NCBI GenBank assembly: GCA_000244995.1
Contig: CM001438.1
Coordinates: forward strand, 5,064,096-5,128,095
Length of the DNA stretch: 64,000 nucleotides
Source: Burkholderiales bacterium JOSHI_001
GTDB lineage: Bacteria > Pseudomonadota > Gammaproteobacteria > Burkholderiales > Burkholderiaceae_C
Reading direction: 5' to 3'
The notes beneath the pieces were generated by a model. That model made no database searches, was not told the DNA's origin, and saw only the letters and a list, made by a program, of their open reading frames with translations. The translations under genes were made by a program, and so were the position numbers. This document shows positions 26,132-34,479 of the stretch, piece by piece (within the stretch, counting starts at the first letter, position 1; every line of letters starts with the position of its first letter).

Positions 26132-27732
26132 ACTGCCAAGCCCCGTTGCCCCGCCGGGCGCTGCTGGCCCTGGCCGCCGCCGGCCTGCTGCCCGGCTGTG
26201 CCACGCCGCCACTCGCGCCAGCCCGCCCCGAGCCGGCCGCGCCCGCCACGCCCGCCGCGTGGCCGGCCACCCGCCCGACCGACCTGGCGGCCACCCACCA
26301 CTGGGTGAACCGCCTGACCTGGGGTGCCAACGACACCGACATGGCGCAGGCCCTGGCGCTGGGCCGCCCCGCCTGGTTGCGCGCGCAACTGTCACCGCAA
26401 CGGCCCGCCGAACTGCCGGCCGCGGTTCAGGCGCAGATCGACGCCCTGGACATTCAGCGCCGCCCGCTGGAAGAACGCTGGCAGACGCTGGAATCCCTGC
26501 GCCAGGCCGGCGTCAGCGCCACCAGCGAGGACGAGCGCAAGGCCGCGCGCCAGGCCTTCCAGCGCGAACTGCAACGCCTGCGCAACGAAACCGCCCACCG
26601 CCACCTGCTGCGCGCGCTGTACTCACCCGCGCAACTGCATGAACAGATGAGCTGGTTCTGGTTCAACCACTTCAACGTGCACCAGGCCAAGCACCAGGTG
26701 CGGCTGTGGCTGGCCGACTATGAAGACCATGCCCTGCGCCCTCATGCACTTGGCAGCTTCCGCGCCCTGCTGGGCGCCGCCACCCGCCACCCGGCCATGC
26801 TGCAGTACCTGGACAACGCGCAGAACGCCGCACGCCGCCTGAACGAGAACCACGCGCGAGAACTGCTGGAACTGCACACCCTGGGCGTGGACGGCGGCTA
26901 CAGCCAGAAGGACGTGCAGGAACTGGCCCGCGTGCTCACCGGCCATGGCGTGGCCAACGCCCGCCGGGCCGGCGCGGCAGACGCCCGCGGCGCGCTGCAG
27001 GCCGGCTTCTACGTCTTCAGCCCGGCCCGGCACGACATGGGCGACAAGCAGGTGCTGGGCCGCGCCATCCGCGGCCGTGGCGCCGACGAACTGGACGAGG
27101 TGCTGGACGCGTTGGTGGCGCACCCGGCCACGGCGCACTTCATTTCACGCAAGATCGCGCGCTTCCTGCTGGGCGACCACCCCAGCGACGCGCTGGTGCA
27201 GGCCATGGCCGGCAGCTTCCAGAAGACCCAGGGGCAGATCGGGCCGGTGATCCAGACGCTGGTGGACTCGCCCGAATTCGCCGCCGCGGCCGGCACGCCC
27301 GCCCAGTTCAAGGACCCGATGCACCATGTGCTGGGCGCGCTGCGCCTGGCGCACGGCAACGGCGCGGTGCTGCTGTCCACCGAAGCGGTGCAGGCCTGGC
27401 TGAACCAATTGGGCCAGGGCCTGTACAACCGCGCCACGCCCGACGGCTACCCGCCGCAGGCCGAGGCCTGGAACAGCTCGGGCCAGCTGGCGGCGCGTTT
27501 CGACATCGCGCGCGCCATCGGCGCCGGCCGGGCCGAACTGCTGCGCGTGGCCAGTGCGGCGCCGGCCCGACCACGCGACAACACGCCGCCGCCGCTGGCC
27601 CAGTCGATGCTGGTGCAGCAGGTGCTGCTGCCGGCGCTGCGCCCGGCCTCCCGCAGCGCACTGGACGCGGCGAAGTCCAACGCCGACTGGAACGCGCTGC
27701 TGCTGGCGTCGCCCGAATTCATGTTCCGCTGA
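26128..27732 (+). CDS. DUF1800 lipoprotein
   Basis: This 534-residue protein has a lipobox-like signal (LLALAAAGLLPGC, lipidated Cys about residue 25). DUF1800 features include HHWVNRLTWGAND, MSWFWFNHFNVH, NENHARELLELHTLGVDGGYS and FISRKIARFLLG. DUF1800 and DUF1501 genes are nearly always adjacent, as here, and are thought to act together in the envelope, with no established biochemical role. It overlaps the upstream FecR/DUF6600 gene by 4 bp (ATGA). Confidence 0.92.
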   Translation: MNCQAPLPRRALLALAAAGLLPGCATPPLAPARPEPAAPATPAAWPATRPTDLAATHHWVNRLTWGANDTDMAQALALGRPAWLRAQLSPQRPAELPAAVQAQIDALDIQRRPLEERWQTLESLRQAGVSATSEDERKAARQAFQRELQRLRNETAHRHLLRALYSPAQLHEQMSWFWFNHFNVHQAKHQVRLWLADYEDHALRPHALGSFRALLGAATRHPAMLQYLDNAQNAARRLNENHARELLELHTLGVDGGYSQKDVQELARVLTGHGVANARRAGAADARGALQAGFYVFSPARHDMGDKQVLGRAIRGRGADELDEVLDALVAHPATAHFISRKIARFLLGDHPSDALVQAMAGSFQKTQGQIGPVIQTLVDSPEFAAAAGTPAQFKDPMHHVLGALRLAHGNGAVLLSTEAVQAWLNQLGQGLYNRATPDGYPPQAEAWNSSGQLAARFDIARAIGAGRAELLRVASAAPARPRDNTPPPLAQSMLVQQVLLPALRPASRSALDAAKSNADWNALLLASPEFMFR

Positions 27733-27753
27733 CCACTACCCAAGGACGCGGCC

Positions 27754-28968
27754 ATGCAAAGACGCCACCTGCTGCAATCCGCCCTGGCCCTGCCGCTGCT
27801 GCGCTCCGGCGCCTGGGCCGCGCCGGCGGGCGCTGCGCCCGACGCACGCTTCCTGCTGGTGTTCCTGCGCGGCGGCTACGACGCCTTGAGCCTGCTGGTG
27901 CCGCGCGACAGTTCGCTGTACCGCCAGGCCCGGCCCAACATCGCCATCCCTTTGGCCGACGCGGCAGGGTCGGGCCCGGGCCCGGGCGCGCAGGCCCTGG
28001 ACGCCGACTGGGCCTTGCACCCGCTGCTGCAGCCCACGCTGGGTGCGTTGGCGCAGCAGCACCAGGCGGTGTTCGTGCCCTTTGCCGGCAGCCCCGACAC
28101 GTCGCGCAGCCACTTCGAGACCCAGGACGCCATCGAACTGGGCCAGGCCGCCACCGCCGGTGCAGCACGCGACTTCGGCAGCGGCTTCCTGAACCGCCTG
28201 GCGCTGCAGCTGGGCGGCACGCGCAAGGCCATCGCCTTCACGCCACAACTGCCCCTGGTGCTGCAGGGCCGCGCCGCGGTGGCCAATGTGTCCTTGAAGG
28301 GTGCCCCGGGGCGCAGCGGCAGCGCCGCGCTGAAGGCGCCCATCACCGCCATGTACCAGGGCACGCCGCTGCAGCAGCGCGTGGCCGAAGCCTTCGCGGT
28401 GCGCGAAGAAGTGGCCCAGGACATGAATGGCGAGATGCAGGCCGCCAACCGCGGCGCCATCAGCCCGCGCGGCTTCGAGGCCGAAGCGCGGCGCATGGCG
28501 CGCCTGATGCGCGAGCGCTACAGCCTGGGCTTCATCGACGTGGGCGGTTGGGACACGCACGTGAACCAGGGCGCGGCCAGCGGCGTGCTGGCCGGCCGCC
28601 TGGACGAACTCGGCCGCGGCCTGGCCAGCTTCGCCGACGAGATGGGCGACACCGCCTGGCGCCGCACCGTGGTGGTGGTGCTCAGCGAATTCGGCCGCAC
28701 CGTGCGCGAAAACGGCAACCGCGGCACCGACCACGGCCACGGCAGCGTGTACACCGTGCTGGGCGGGGGGCTGGCCGCGTCCGGCCCGGTGGCGGGTGAA
28801 CAGGCCCGGCTGGAGGCGGCCGCCCTGTTCCAGAACCGCGACCTGCCGGTGCTGAACGACTACCGCGCGCTGCTGGGCGGCCTGTTCGCGCGTCAGTTCG
28901 GCTTGAACGCGGCGCAGGTGGCCCAGGTCTTCCCGGGGGTGACGGGCCGGGACCTGGGTCTGCTGTAG
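27754..28968 (+). CDS. DUF1501 protein (alkaline-phosphatase-like fold), Tat-type leader
   Basis: This 404-residue exported protein begins MQRRHLLQSALALPLL, a twin-Arg-type leader. DUF1501 motifs include FLLVFLRGGYDALSLL, HPLLQPTLGALAQQHQ, SRSHFETQDAIE, GWDTHVNQG, VVLSEFGRTVREN and GTDHGHGS. The conserved Asp/His/Glu pattern resembles sulfatase/alkaline-phosphatase-type enzymes, but no reaction is known. It lies 21 bp after the DUF1800 gene. A GC-rich, imperfect inverted repeat lies in the 32 bp before the convergent MlrC-type gene. Confidence 0.92.
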   Translation: MQRRHLLQSALALPLLRSGAWAAPAGAAPDARFLLVFLRGGYDALSLLVPRDSSLYRQARPNIAIPLADAAGSGPGPGAQALDADWALHPLLQPTLGALAQQHQAVFVPFAGSPDTSRSHFETQDAIELGQAATAGAARDFGSGFLNRLALQLGGTRKAIAFTPQLPLVLQGRAAVANVSLKGAPGRSGSAALKAPITAMYQGTPLQQRVAEAFAVREEVAQDMNGEMQAANRGAISPRGFEAEARRMARLMRERYSLGFIDVGGWDTHVNQGAASGVLAGRLDELGRGLASFADEMGDTAWRRTVVVVLSEFGRTVRENGNRGTDHGHGSVYTVLGGGLAASGPVAGEQARLEAAALFQNRDLPVLNDYRALLGGLFARQFGLNAAQVAQVFPGVTGRDLGLL

Positions 28969-29000
28969 CCGCGGCGCGGCCTGCCGCCCGGCGCGGGAGC

Positions 29001-30506
29001 CTAGGGCCGGCGCCGGATGTGCGCCGGCAGCTTCTTCCACGGCAGGTCGGCCGGGTCCACCGCCATCGGCCCGGCGGCCTTGGCGATGATCACCTCGCTG
29101 GCGATCGGCGTGAAGTCGGCGCGGAAGTGGTTGCTGCTCTTGCACACGATCAGGCGCTGCGCTTCGGGCTGAACGCCCACCATGCGCAGCATCTCGCGGT
29201 CCAGCAGCTGGCTCTTGCCGCTGACCACGGCCACCTGGATGCCATCGACTTCCAGGCAGGCGCTGGGGCCAAAGTTGGTTTTCAGCCCCGTCATCATCGG
29301 GCCCTTCAGCGTGGTGTGGCCGTCGCTCAAGGCCTTCACGGTGAAGCGGCCGGCCAGCGGCGGGTCGCTCAGATGCCCGGTGAAGGTGGGCACCGCGGTG
29401 CCGATGGCGCCTTCGAAGCTGGCACCCACCCCCAGCGCATGGGCCTGCTGTGCCGCCGCTTCGTCAAACAGCATGCCCAGGGCCACGCGACCACCCAGCC
29501 GCGGCCCGGCTTCGGCCGCGCGCAGCGCGTGCAGCAGGCCGGTGGTGTTGCTGTCGCCGCCGGCGCCGGGGTTGTCCTGGGTGTCGGCCATCACCACCGG
29601 CTTGTCGGCGTGTTCGGCCACCCGCAGCGCGCGCGCCACCGCGTCGCGTGCGCTCAGCACGTCCAGCTTCCATTGCGTGGGTTCGGCCACGGCGTCGTAC
29701 AGCGCGTCGGCCGCGGCGCGGGCCTGTTCACCATGGGCCCACACCACCGGGCCGCATTCGTCGAAATCGGCCGCGGGAAAGCCCATGCAGAAGCTGGCCA
29801 TGCTGGCGTGGCGCGCGTCCAGCGCCGGCAGGGCGTCGTAGTGCGTGCGGGCCGGCTCCATCCAGGTGGACTGCGAATTCAAGGAAATCAGGAAGGGCAG
29901 GCGCCGCACCTGCACCGGCTCGCGCTGGCCGGCCTTCAGGCGCCGCTTCAGCAAAGCCGCGGCCAGCGCGCCGGTGTCGGCCATGTCCACGTGCGGGTAG
30001 CTGCGGTAGGACACCAGCGCGTCGGCCTCGCGCAACATGCGCGCGGTGACGTTGGCGTGCAGGTCCAGGCTGGCCACGATGGGCAGCTTGGGGCCGACGA
30101 TGGCGCGCAGCCGCGCCAGCAGTTCGCCTTCGCTGTCGTCCACATGCTGGGCCACGGCGGCGCCGTGCAGGTCCAGGTAGATGGCATCCAGGCCCTTCGA
30201 ACTGGCCAGCGCGGCGCGGGTGTCTTCGACGATGGCGGCAGCGATGCGTTCGAAGGCGTCCTCGGTGACATAGGACGAGGGCGTGGCGCCGGCCCAGGCC
30301 GAGGGCAGCAGGGTCCAGCCGGCGGCATGGGCCACGTCCAGGAAACCGCCCACCGGTGCGTTCACACCGCGGAAGGTGTCCAGCACCGCCTGGCCGCGCA
30401 GGAAGGCGGGGAACGCGTCGCCGCGCGTGAAGGCGGCCCAGTCGGCCAGCGACGGCGCGAAGGTGTTGGTCTCGTGCTGGTAGCCGGCGACAAGGATGCG
30501 GGTCAT
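29001..30506 (-). CDS. M81-family (MlrC/microcystinase C-type) metallopeptidase
   Basis: This 501-residue protein is of the DUF1485/MlrC family. Family motifs are GYQHETNTF at the N-terminus, AIYLDLHGAAV, ASLDLHANVTARML, SYRSYPHVDMADTGA and ADTQDNPGAGGDSNTTG; the Asp/His residues in these are the metal-site candidates. MlrC hydrolyses linear microcystin fragments, but most homologues are found in amino-acid or opine-like catabolic loci. ATG 30506 is chosen; an upstream start at 30539 would add 11 residues not seen in the family. A second, diverged copy lies at 53126-54610. Confidence 0.9.
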   Translation of the reverse strand: MTRILVAGYQHETNTFAPSLADWAAFTRGDAFPAFLRGQAVLDTFRGVNAPVGGFLDVAHAAGWTLLPSAWAGATPSSYVTEDAFERIAAAIVEDTRAALASSKGLDAIYLDLHGAAVAQHVDDSEGELLARLRAIVGPKLPIVASLDLHANVTARMLREADALVSYRSYPHVDMADTGALAAALLKRRLKAGQREPVQVRRLPFLISLNSQSTWMEPARTHYDALPALDARHASMASFCMGFPAADFDECGPVVWAHGEQARAAADALYDAVAEPTQWKLDVLSARDAVARALRVAEHADKPVVMADTQDNPGAGGDSNTTGLLHALRAAEAGPRLGGRVALGMLFDEAAAQQAHALGVGASFEGAIGTAVPTFTGHLSDPPLAGRFTVKALSDGHTTLKGPMMTGLKTNFGPSACLEVDGIQVAVVSGKSQLLDREMLRMVGVQPEAQRLIVCKSSNHFRADFTPIASEVIIAKAAGPMAVDPADLPWKKLPAHIRRRP

Positions 30507-30553
30507 GGGCGGGGCGCTTAGGATGGCGCGGAAGGACAACGAAGGAGACGAGC

Positions 30554-31069
30554 GTGAATGCCGAAGACTTGAAGCAGCTGCAAGCCCCGATCAAGGCCCG
30601 CTACAAAGCCGAACCCGACGCGGCAAAGCATACCTTCGTGGCCCGCGGCCGCCTGCTGCCGCAAAGCGCCACCTGCCGCGTGGAAACCCGGCTGGGCCCG
30701 CTGGACGCCGGCCTGCACCCGGCCGCCGGCGGCGACGGCAGCGAAGCCTGCTCCGGCGACATGCTGCTGGAAGCGCTGGTGGCCTGTGCCGGCGTCACCT
30801 TCAACGTGGTGGCCACCGCCATGGCCGTGCCCTACCGCTCGGTGCAGGTGGTGGTGGAAGGCGAGGGTGACTTCCGCGGCACGCTGGGCATCGACAAGCA
30901 GGTGCCGGTGGGCATCAGCGCGATCCGCCTGCGCTTCGAGGTGGATTCCGACGCCAGCGACGAACAACTGGCCACGCTGCTGAAGCTGACCGAGCGCTAC
31001 TGCGTCATCTTCCAGACCCTGCGCACGCCGCCCTCCTTGCAAGCCACGCTGCAGCGCGTGGCGGGCTGA
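30554..31069 (+). CDS. OsmC-family peroxidase-like protein
   Basis: This 171-residue protein has both OsmC/Ohr-type cysteines, in GDMLLEALVACAGVTF and LTERYCVIFQTL, which typically reduce organic hydroperoxides. It starts with GTG at 30554, supported by AAGGAG 8 bases upstream. A -10-like TAGGAT lies at 30519-30524 between it and the divergent MlrC-type gene. The partner reductant is unknown. An EutE/YhfA-like non-peroxidatic role cannot be excluded. Confidence 0.88.
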   Translation: MNAEDLKQLQAPIKARYKAEPDAAKHTFVARGRLLPQSATCRVETRLGPLDAGLHPAAGGDGSEACSGDMLLEALVACAGVTFNVVATAMAVPYRSVQVVVEGEGDFRGTLGIDKQVPVGISAIRLRFEVDSDASDEQLATLLKLTERYCVIFQTLRTPPSLQATLQRVAG

Positions 31070-31114
31070 CGCCGCGGCAAGGCCCCTTCGGGCCGCCGCC
31101 CTGCCGCGCCCCGC

Positions 31115-31120
31115 TAGACT
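31115..31120 (+). promoter_or_regulatory. -10-like TAGACT upstream of the antiporter leader
   Basis: TAGACT at 31115-31120 would place transcription start near 31127, directly at the first base of the structured leader (31128). The same hexamer precedes the ABC/formamidase operon (13363). No clear -35 was seen. Confidence 0.4.
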
Positions 31121-31127
31121 GCGTCCC

Positions 31128-31210
31128 GGGTGCTCCGCCAAGCCATGGCGAGGCAGGTTCCAGCGAAGGTCGGGCCGCCTCGCAGCGCTGCGCCTGCCCG
31201 ATCGCCACCC
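31128..31210 (+). ncRNA. Structured 5' leader, candidate nhaA-I-type (Li+/Na+) riboswitch
   Basis: An 83-base leader fills the space between the predicted transcription start and the antiporter ATG at 31212. GGGUG (31128-31132) pairs with CACCC (31206-31210), closing the element one base before the start codon. Inside are a hairpin CGCC/GGCG (31136-31139 with 31147-31150, 7-base loop), CGAGGC/GCCUCG (31149-31154 with 31177-31182) and GGCAGG/CCUGCC (31152-31157 with 31193-31198). The last two are mutually exclusive, as expected for a switch or pseudoknot. The GCCAAGCCAUGGCGAGGCAGG core, the size and the antiporter context match my memory of the nhaA-I motif, reported as a Li+ riboswitch class. 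No separate Shine-Dalgarno sequence is visible. Confidence 0.65.
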
Positions 31211-31211
31211 C

Positions 31212-32474
31212 ATGCCCGACACCTTCGCCCAAGCACTGGCCGCCACGCTGTTTGCGTTGGCCATCCTGCACACCTTCGCCGCGCGCCAGTTCGAGCGTGC
31301 CGCCCACCGTTTTCCCCGCCATGCCGGTCTGTTCCACCTGCTGGGCGAGGTGGAGGTGGTGTTCGGCCTGTGGGCCACGCTGCTGGTGGGCACGCTGGCC
31401 TTCGTGTCCGGGCCGAAACCTGCGCTGCAGTACCTGGAGTCGCGCAACTACACCGAGCCCCTGTTCGTGTTCGTGGTGATGGTGGTGGCCGCGTCGCGCC
31501 CGGTGCTGTGGGTGGTGCGCCGCGCGGTGGCCGCGCTGGCCGGTGCCCTGCCGCTGCCGCGTGCGCTGTCCACCACCTGGCTGGGCCTGGCGGCAGTGCC
31601 GCTGCTGGGGTCGCTGGTCACCGAGCCGGCGGCCATGACGCTGGCCGCGCTGCTGCTGGCGCCGGTGCTGTTCTTCAACCCCATGCTGCCCGAGCGGCTG
31701 AAGTACCTGGCGCTGGGCACGCTGTTCGTGAACGTGTCCATCGGCGGCACCCTCACCGCCTATGCCGCGCCGCCGGTGCTGATGGTGGCCGGCACCTGGG
31801 GATGGGACAGCCGCTTCATGCTGGCCACCTTTGGCTGGAAGGCGGCCGCGGCGGTGCTGGTGAATGCCACGGCAGTGGCCTGGCTGCTGCGCCAGCACCT
31901 GAAAGACGCAGCCAGCGAACCGAAGCCGGACGACAGCCGTCCCATGCCGCTGCCGGTGGTGATGGTGCACTTGTTGGTCCTGGCCGGCGTGGTGCTGCTG
32001 GCCCACCACCCGGTGGCCTTCCTGGGCCTGTTCATGCTGTTCCTGGGCTTCACCCAGGCCTATGAACGGCACCAGGACCCCCTGCTCATCAAGGAAGCCT
32101 TGCTGGTGGCCTTCTTCCTGGCCGGGCTGGTGGTGCTGGGCGGGCTGCAGGCCTGGTGGCTGCAGCCGCTGCTGAGCGGCATGGACCCGGTGCTGCTGTT
32201 CTTCGGCGCGCTGGTGCTCACCGCGTTCACCGACAACGCCGCGCTCACTTACCTGGGGTCGCTGGTGCCGGACCTGTCGGAACTGGCGCGCTACAAGCTG
32301 GTGGCCGGCGCGGTGGCCGGCGGCGGCCTGACCGTGATTGCCAATGCGCCCAACCCGGCCGGCGTGGCCCTGCTGCGCGCGGGCTTTGCCGACGCCAGCA
32401 TCGGCGCGCTGGGCCTGTTGCTGGGCGCTTTGGTGCCCACCGCGGTGGCCGCTGCGGCGTTCCTGCTGCTCTGA
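31212..32474 (+). CDS. Putative Na+/H+ antiporter
   Basis: This 420-residue integral membrane protein has about 11-12 helices. FVNVSIGGTLTAYAAPPVLMVA and VLTAFTDNAALTYLGSLVP form the two re-entrant, polar-residue-containing segments expected of an ion-transporter-fold antiporter, and VIANAPNPAGVALL is a conserved late loop. It matches the 'putative Na+/H+ antiporter' family (Na_H_antiport_3 as I recall). The predicted cation-sensing leader directly upstream supports export of Na+ or Li+. The ATG follows the leader's closing stem by one base, so translation would be blocked or allowed by that stem (inference). Confidence 0.85.
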   Translation: MPDTFAQALAATLFALAILHTFAARQFERAAHRFPRHAGLFHLLGEVEVVFGLWATLLVGTLAFVSGPKPALQYLESRNYTEPLFVFVVMVVAASRPVLWVVRRAVAALAGALPLPRALSTTWLGLAAVPLLGSLVTEPAAMTLAALLLAPVLFFNPMLPERLKYLALGTLFVNVSIGGTLTAYAAPPVLMVAGTWGWDSRFMLATFGWKAAAAVLVNATAVAWLLRQHLKDAASEPKPDDSRPMPLPVVMVHLLVLAGVVLLAHHPVAFLGLFMLFLGFTQAYERHQDPLLIKEALLVAFFLAGLVVLGGLQAWWLQPLLSGMDPVLLFFGALVLTAFTDNAALTYLGSLVPDLSELARYKLVAGAVAGGGLTVIANAPNPAGVALLRAGFADASIGALGLLLGALVPTAVAAAAFLLL

Positions 32475-32614
32475 GCGCCCACCGCCGGTGCGGCCTGCCG
32501 GGGCTTGCCGTCGCGCCGCGCGCGTCCCAGCCGATGCGCGCCACGCCCCAACGACAATGAAGCCCATGCGCACCGCCAACGCGTCCGATCGCCCCTTGCG
32601 ATGACGGGCCCCAC

Positions 32615-34384
32615 GTGAGCAAGCCCCCGCCCCGACCAGCGCGACCGCGCCGGCGGCACCACCGCCGGAGCCTGGCGCTGGCGCTGCTGCTGTCCCTGCT
32701 GCTGCACGCGCTGGTGCTGGGCCTGGCGCTGGGTGGGTCAGGGCTGGGCCTGCCGGGCCTGGCCCTGCCCTGGCAGGAACGGCGAGCTGCCGTGGCCGAG
32801 ACACGCATGGTGATGCTGCCGACCCGCGCGAGCGCGGCGCCGCAGGCCGCCGTGCCCACGCCGGTGCCGGTGCTCCCCCCACCCGCACAAACCGCTCCGG
32901 TCCTGGCCCCAGCACCTGCGCAGCCGACAGCGCCGCAGGCCCTGGCGCCGACCCTGCCGCCACCCTGGGCCGCGCCGGCGACAGAAGTGGCCCCGGTGCC
33001 CGACACCGCGCCAGCGCCGCCCGCTGAACCCAGCCCACCGGCCTTGGCCGATGCGACGCCGCCGACGCGGCCCGAGCCCACGCCGGCGACCGAGCCCGCC
33101 CCGGTCCTGGCCGTTCCGGGACCTGCCGCGCTGGACTCGGCGCCGTCGCAACGCCCCACCTGGACCGTGCCGGTTGCCGCCTCAGCGCCCGAGTTCGCCG
33201 CCACGGCGGCACCGGGCGCGTCCAGCGTGCAGCTCACCCAGGCGGCCCCGCGTGACGGCGCGGCATCGCAGCCGGCACCCCTGGAGGACCCGCAGGAAGC
33301 CCTTCGACTGGAAGCGGAACGACTGGCCGCTGCGCAGGAACTGGCGGCGCGCCAGGAGGCCGAACGGCAGGCCTTGGCCCGCGACGAAGCGCTGCGACTG
33401 GAAGCCACTCGCCAGGCCGCTGCCCGCGCCGAGGCCGCCCGCCTGGAAGCCGAGCGACAGGAAGCGGCACGCCAGGTTGTCGCGCGTGAGCAAGCGGCGC
33501 GACAGGAAGCCGAACGGCAGGCCCTGGCCCGCCAAGAAGTGCTGCGACTGGAAGCCTCTCGCCAGGCCGCCGCCCGCGCCGACGCCGAACGGCTGGAAGC
33601 CCAGCGACAGGAAGCGGCACGCCAGGCCGTCGCGCGCGAGGAAGCGGCGCGCCAGGAAGCCACGCGCCAGGCCTTGGCCCGCGAAGAAGCAGCGCGTCAG
33701 GAAGCAACACGCCAGGCCACGGCCCGCGCCGAGGCCGAACGGCTGGAAGCCGCCCGGCTGGCCCAGGCGCGCGAAGAGGCCCAGCGGCTGGAGACCACCC
33801 GCAAAGAAGCCGAGCGTCTGGCCGCCGCACGCGAAGACGCGGCGCGCCAGGAGGCCGCCCGCCAGGCGGCTGCGCAACAGGACGCCGCACGGGCCCAGGC
33901 CGAGCGCGAAGACGCCCGGCGCGAAGCCATCAAGCGGGCCATCGGCCGCCAACTGGATGAAGAAGCCGCGCGCCGCGACGCGACCGGCACGGACGCCCGC
34001 GCCGGTGCCGGCTTGCCCCCCGCCTCCAGCGGTGCCCGGCGCGGCCGCCTCTGGGGCCGCAGCGACGCGAATGCCGAACTGGTCCTGTACGCCGAAGCCT
34101 GGGCGCGCAAGATCCAGTTGAACGCACCCCAGGAGTGGCTGCGCGACCTGCCCCGGCAGCCGCACACCCCACCGCTGGTCACCGTGGCCCTGCGCAGCGA
34201 CGGCACGGTGGAGTCGGTGAAATTCGACCTGCCCAGCGGCGTGGCCCGGCTGGACGACGCGATCCGAAGCCTTGTCCAGGGCCTGGCGCCCTACCCCGCG
34301 TTCCCACCTGCGCTGGCGCGCGAATTCGACGTGATCGAAATTCGCCGCACCTGGACCGTGGACACGGCCATCCGCCTGTATTGA
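32615..34384 (+). CDS. TolA/TonB-like periplasm-spanning protein with tandem-repeat coiled coil
   Basis: This 589-residue protein has a single N-terminal membrane anchor after a basic stretch (SLALALLLSLLLHALVLGLAL, residues 19-39). A Pro/Ala-rich region (~70-215) follows, then a ~210-residue Arg/Glu/Ala-rich helical rod (225-450) and a C-terminal TonB-like globular domain (PPLVTVALRSDGTVESVKF ... RRTWTVDTAIRLY). The rod contains 50-residue tandem units (see the repeat feature). It resembles TolA or an energy-transducing TonB, but no ExbBD/TolQR genes are near. The start is GTG 32615; a short reading frame ending just upstream (32601-32618) overlaps it and may be spurious. A -10-like GACAAT lies at 32553. 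Confidence 0.82.
   Translation: MSKPPPRPARPRRRHHRRSLALALLLSLLLHALVLGLALGGSGLGLPGLALPWQERRAAVAETRMVMLPTRASAAPQAAVPTPVPVLPPPAQTAPVLAPAPAQPTAPQALAPTLPPPWAAPATEVAPVPDTAPAPPAEPSPPALADATPPTRPEPTPATEPAPVLAVPGPAALDSAPSQRPTWTVPVAASAPEFAATAAPGASSVQLTQAAPRDGAASQPAPLEDPQEALRLEAERLAAAQELAARQEAERQALARDEALRLEATRQAAARAEAARLEAERQEAARQVVAREQAARQEAERQALARQEVLRLEASRQAAARADAERLEAQRQEAARQAVAREEAARQEATRQALAREEAARQEATRQATARAEAERLEAARLAQAREEAQRLETTRKEAERLAAAREDAARQEAARQAAAQQDAARAQAEREDARREAIKRAIGRQLDEEAARRDATGTDARAGAGLPPASSGARRGRLWGRSDANAELVLYAEAWARKIQLNAPQEWLRDLPRQPHTPPLVTVALRSDGTVESVKFDLPSGVARLDDAIRSLVQGLAPYPAFPPALAREFDVIEIRRTWTVDTAIRLY
33371..33760 (+). repeat. 150-bp tandem repeats (about 2.6 copies) coding the helical rod
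   Basis: Units begin at 33371, 33521 and 33671 with near-identical starts (GCCTTGGCCCGC / GCCCTGGCCCGC / GCCTTGGCCCGC). Each full unit encodes 50 residues (ALARxEAxRLEATRQ..., ...AAR QEATRQ). The first two units are full length; the third is recognisable for about 90 bp before diverging. The repeats keep the reading frame, so copy-number change by slippage would lengthen or shorten the rod by 50 residues without disrupting the protein. Confidence 0.85.
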
Positions 34385-34452
34385 CGCCCAGCGGCGCAGG
34401 TCGGGGACCGGCAAGTACCAGGCGATTGCCTCGTCGGCAGTGGCAGGGAACG

Positions 34453-34478
34453 ACGGTCCTGGCGTGGACAGGAACCGT
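34453..34478. terminator. Hairpin between convergent genes
   Basis: ACGGTCCTG (34453-34461) pairs with CAGGAACCGT (34469-34478) with one bulged base and a 7-base loop. It sits directly after the acyltransferase stop (minus strand) and 69 bp after the TolA-like stop (plus strand). No T-run follows, so bidirectional termination is tentative. Confidence 0.4.
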
Positions 34479-34479
34479 C

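Noticed and set aside
28969-29000. GC-rich imperfect inverted repeat as a terminator between DUF1501 and the MlrC-type gene
   Set aside because: The arms pair poorly beyond five bases and there is no T-run; it is not strong enough to list as a feature.
32557-32604. A 15-codon mini-ORF (MKPMRTANASDRPLR) upstream of the TolA-like gene, considered as a leader peptide
   Set aside because: It has no run of regulatory codons and no attenuator hairpin after it, and it overlaps the presumed promoter; it is most likely chance.
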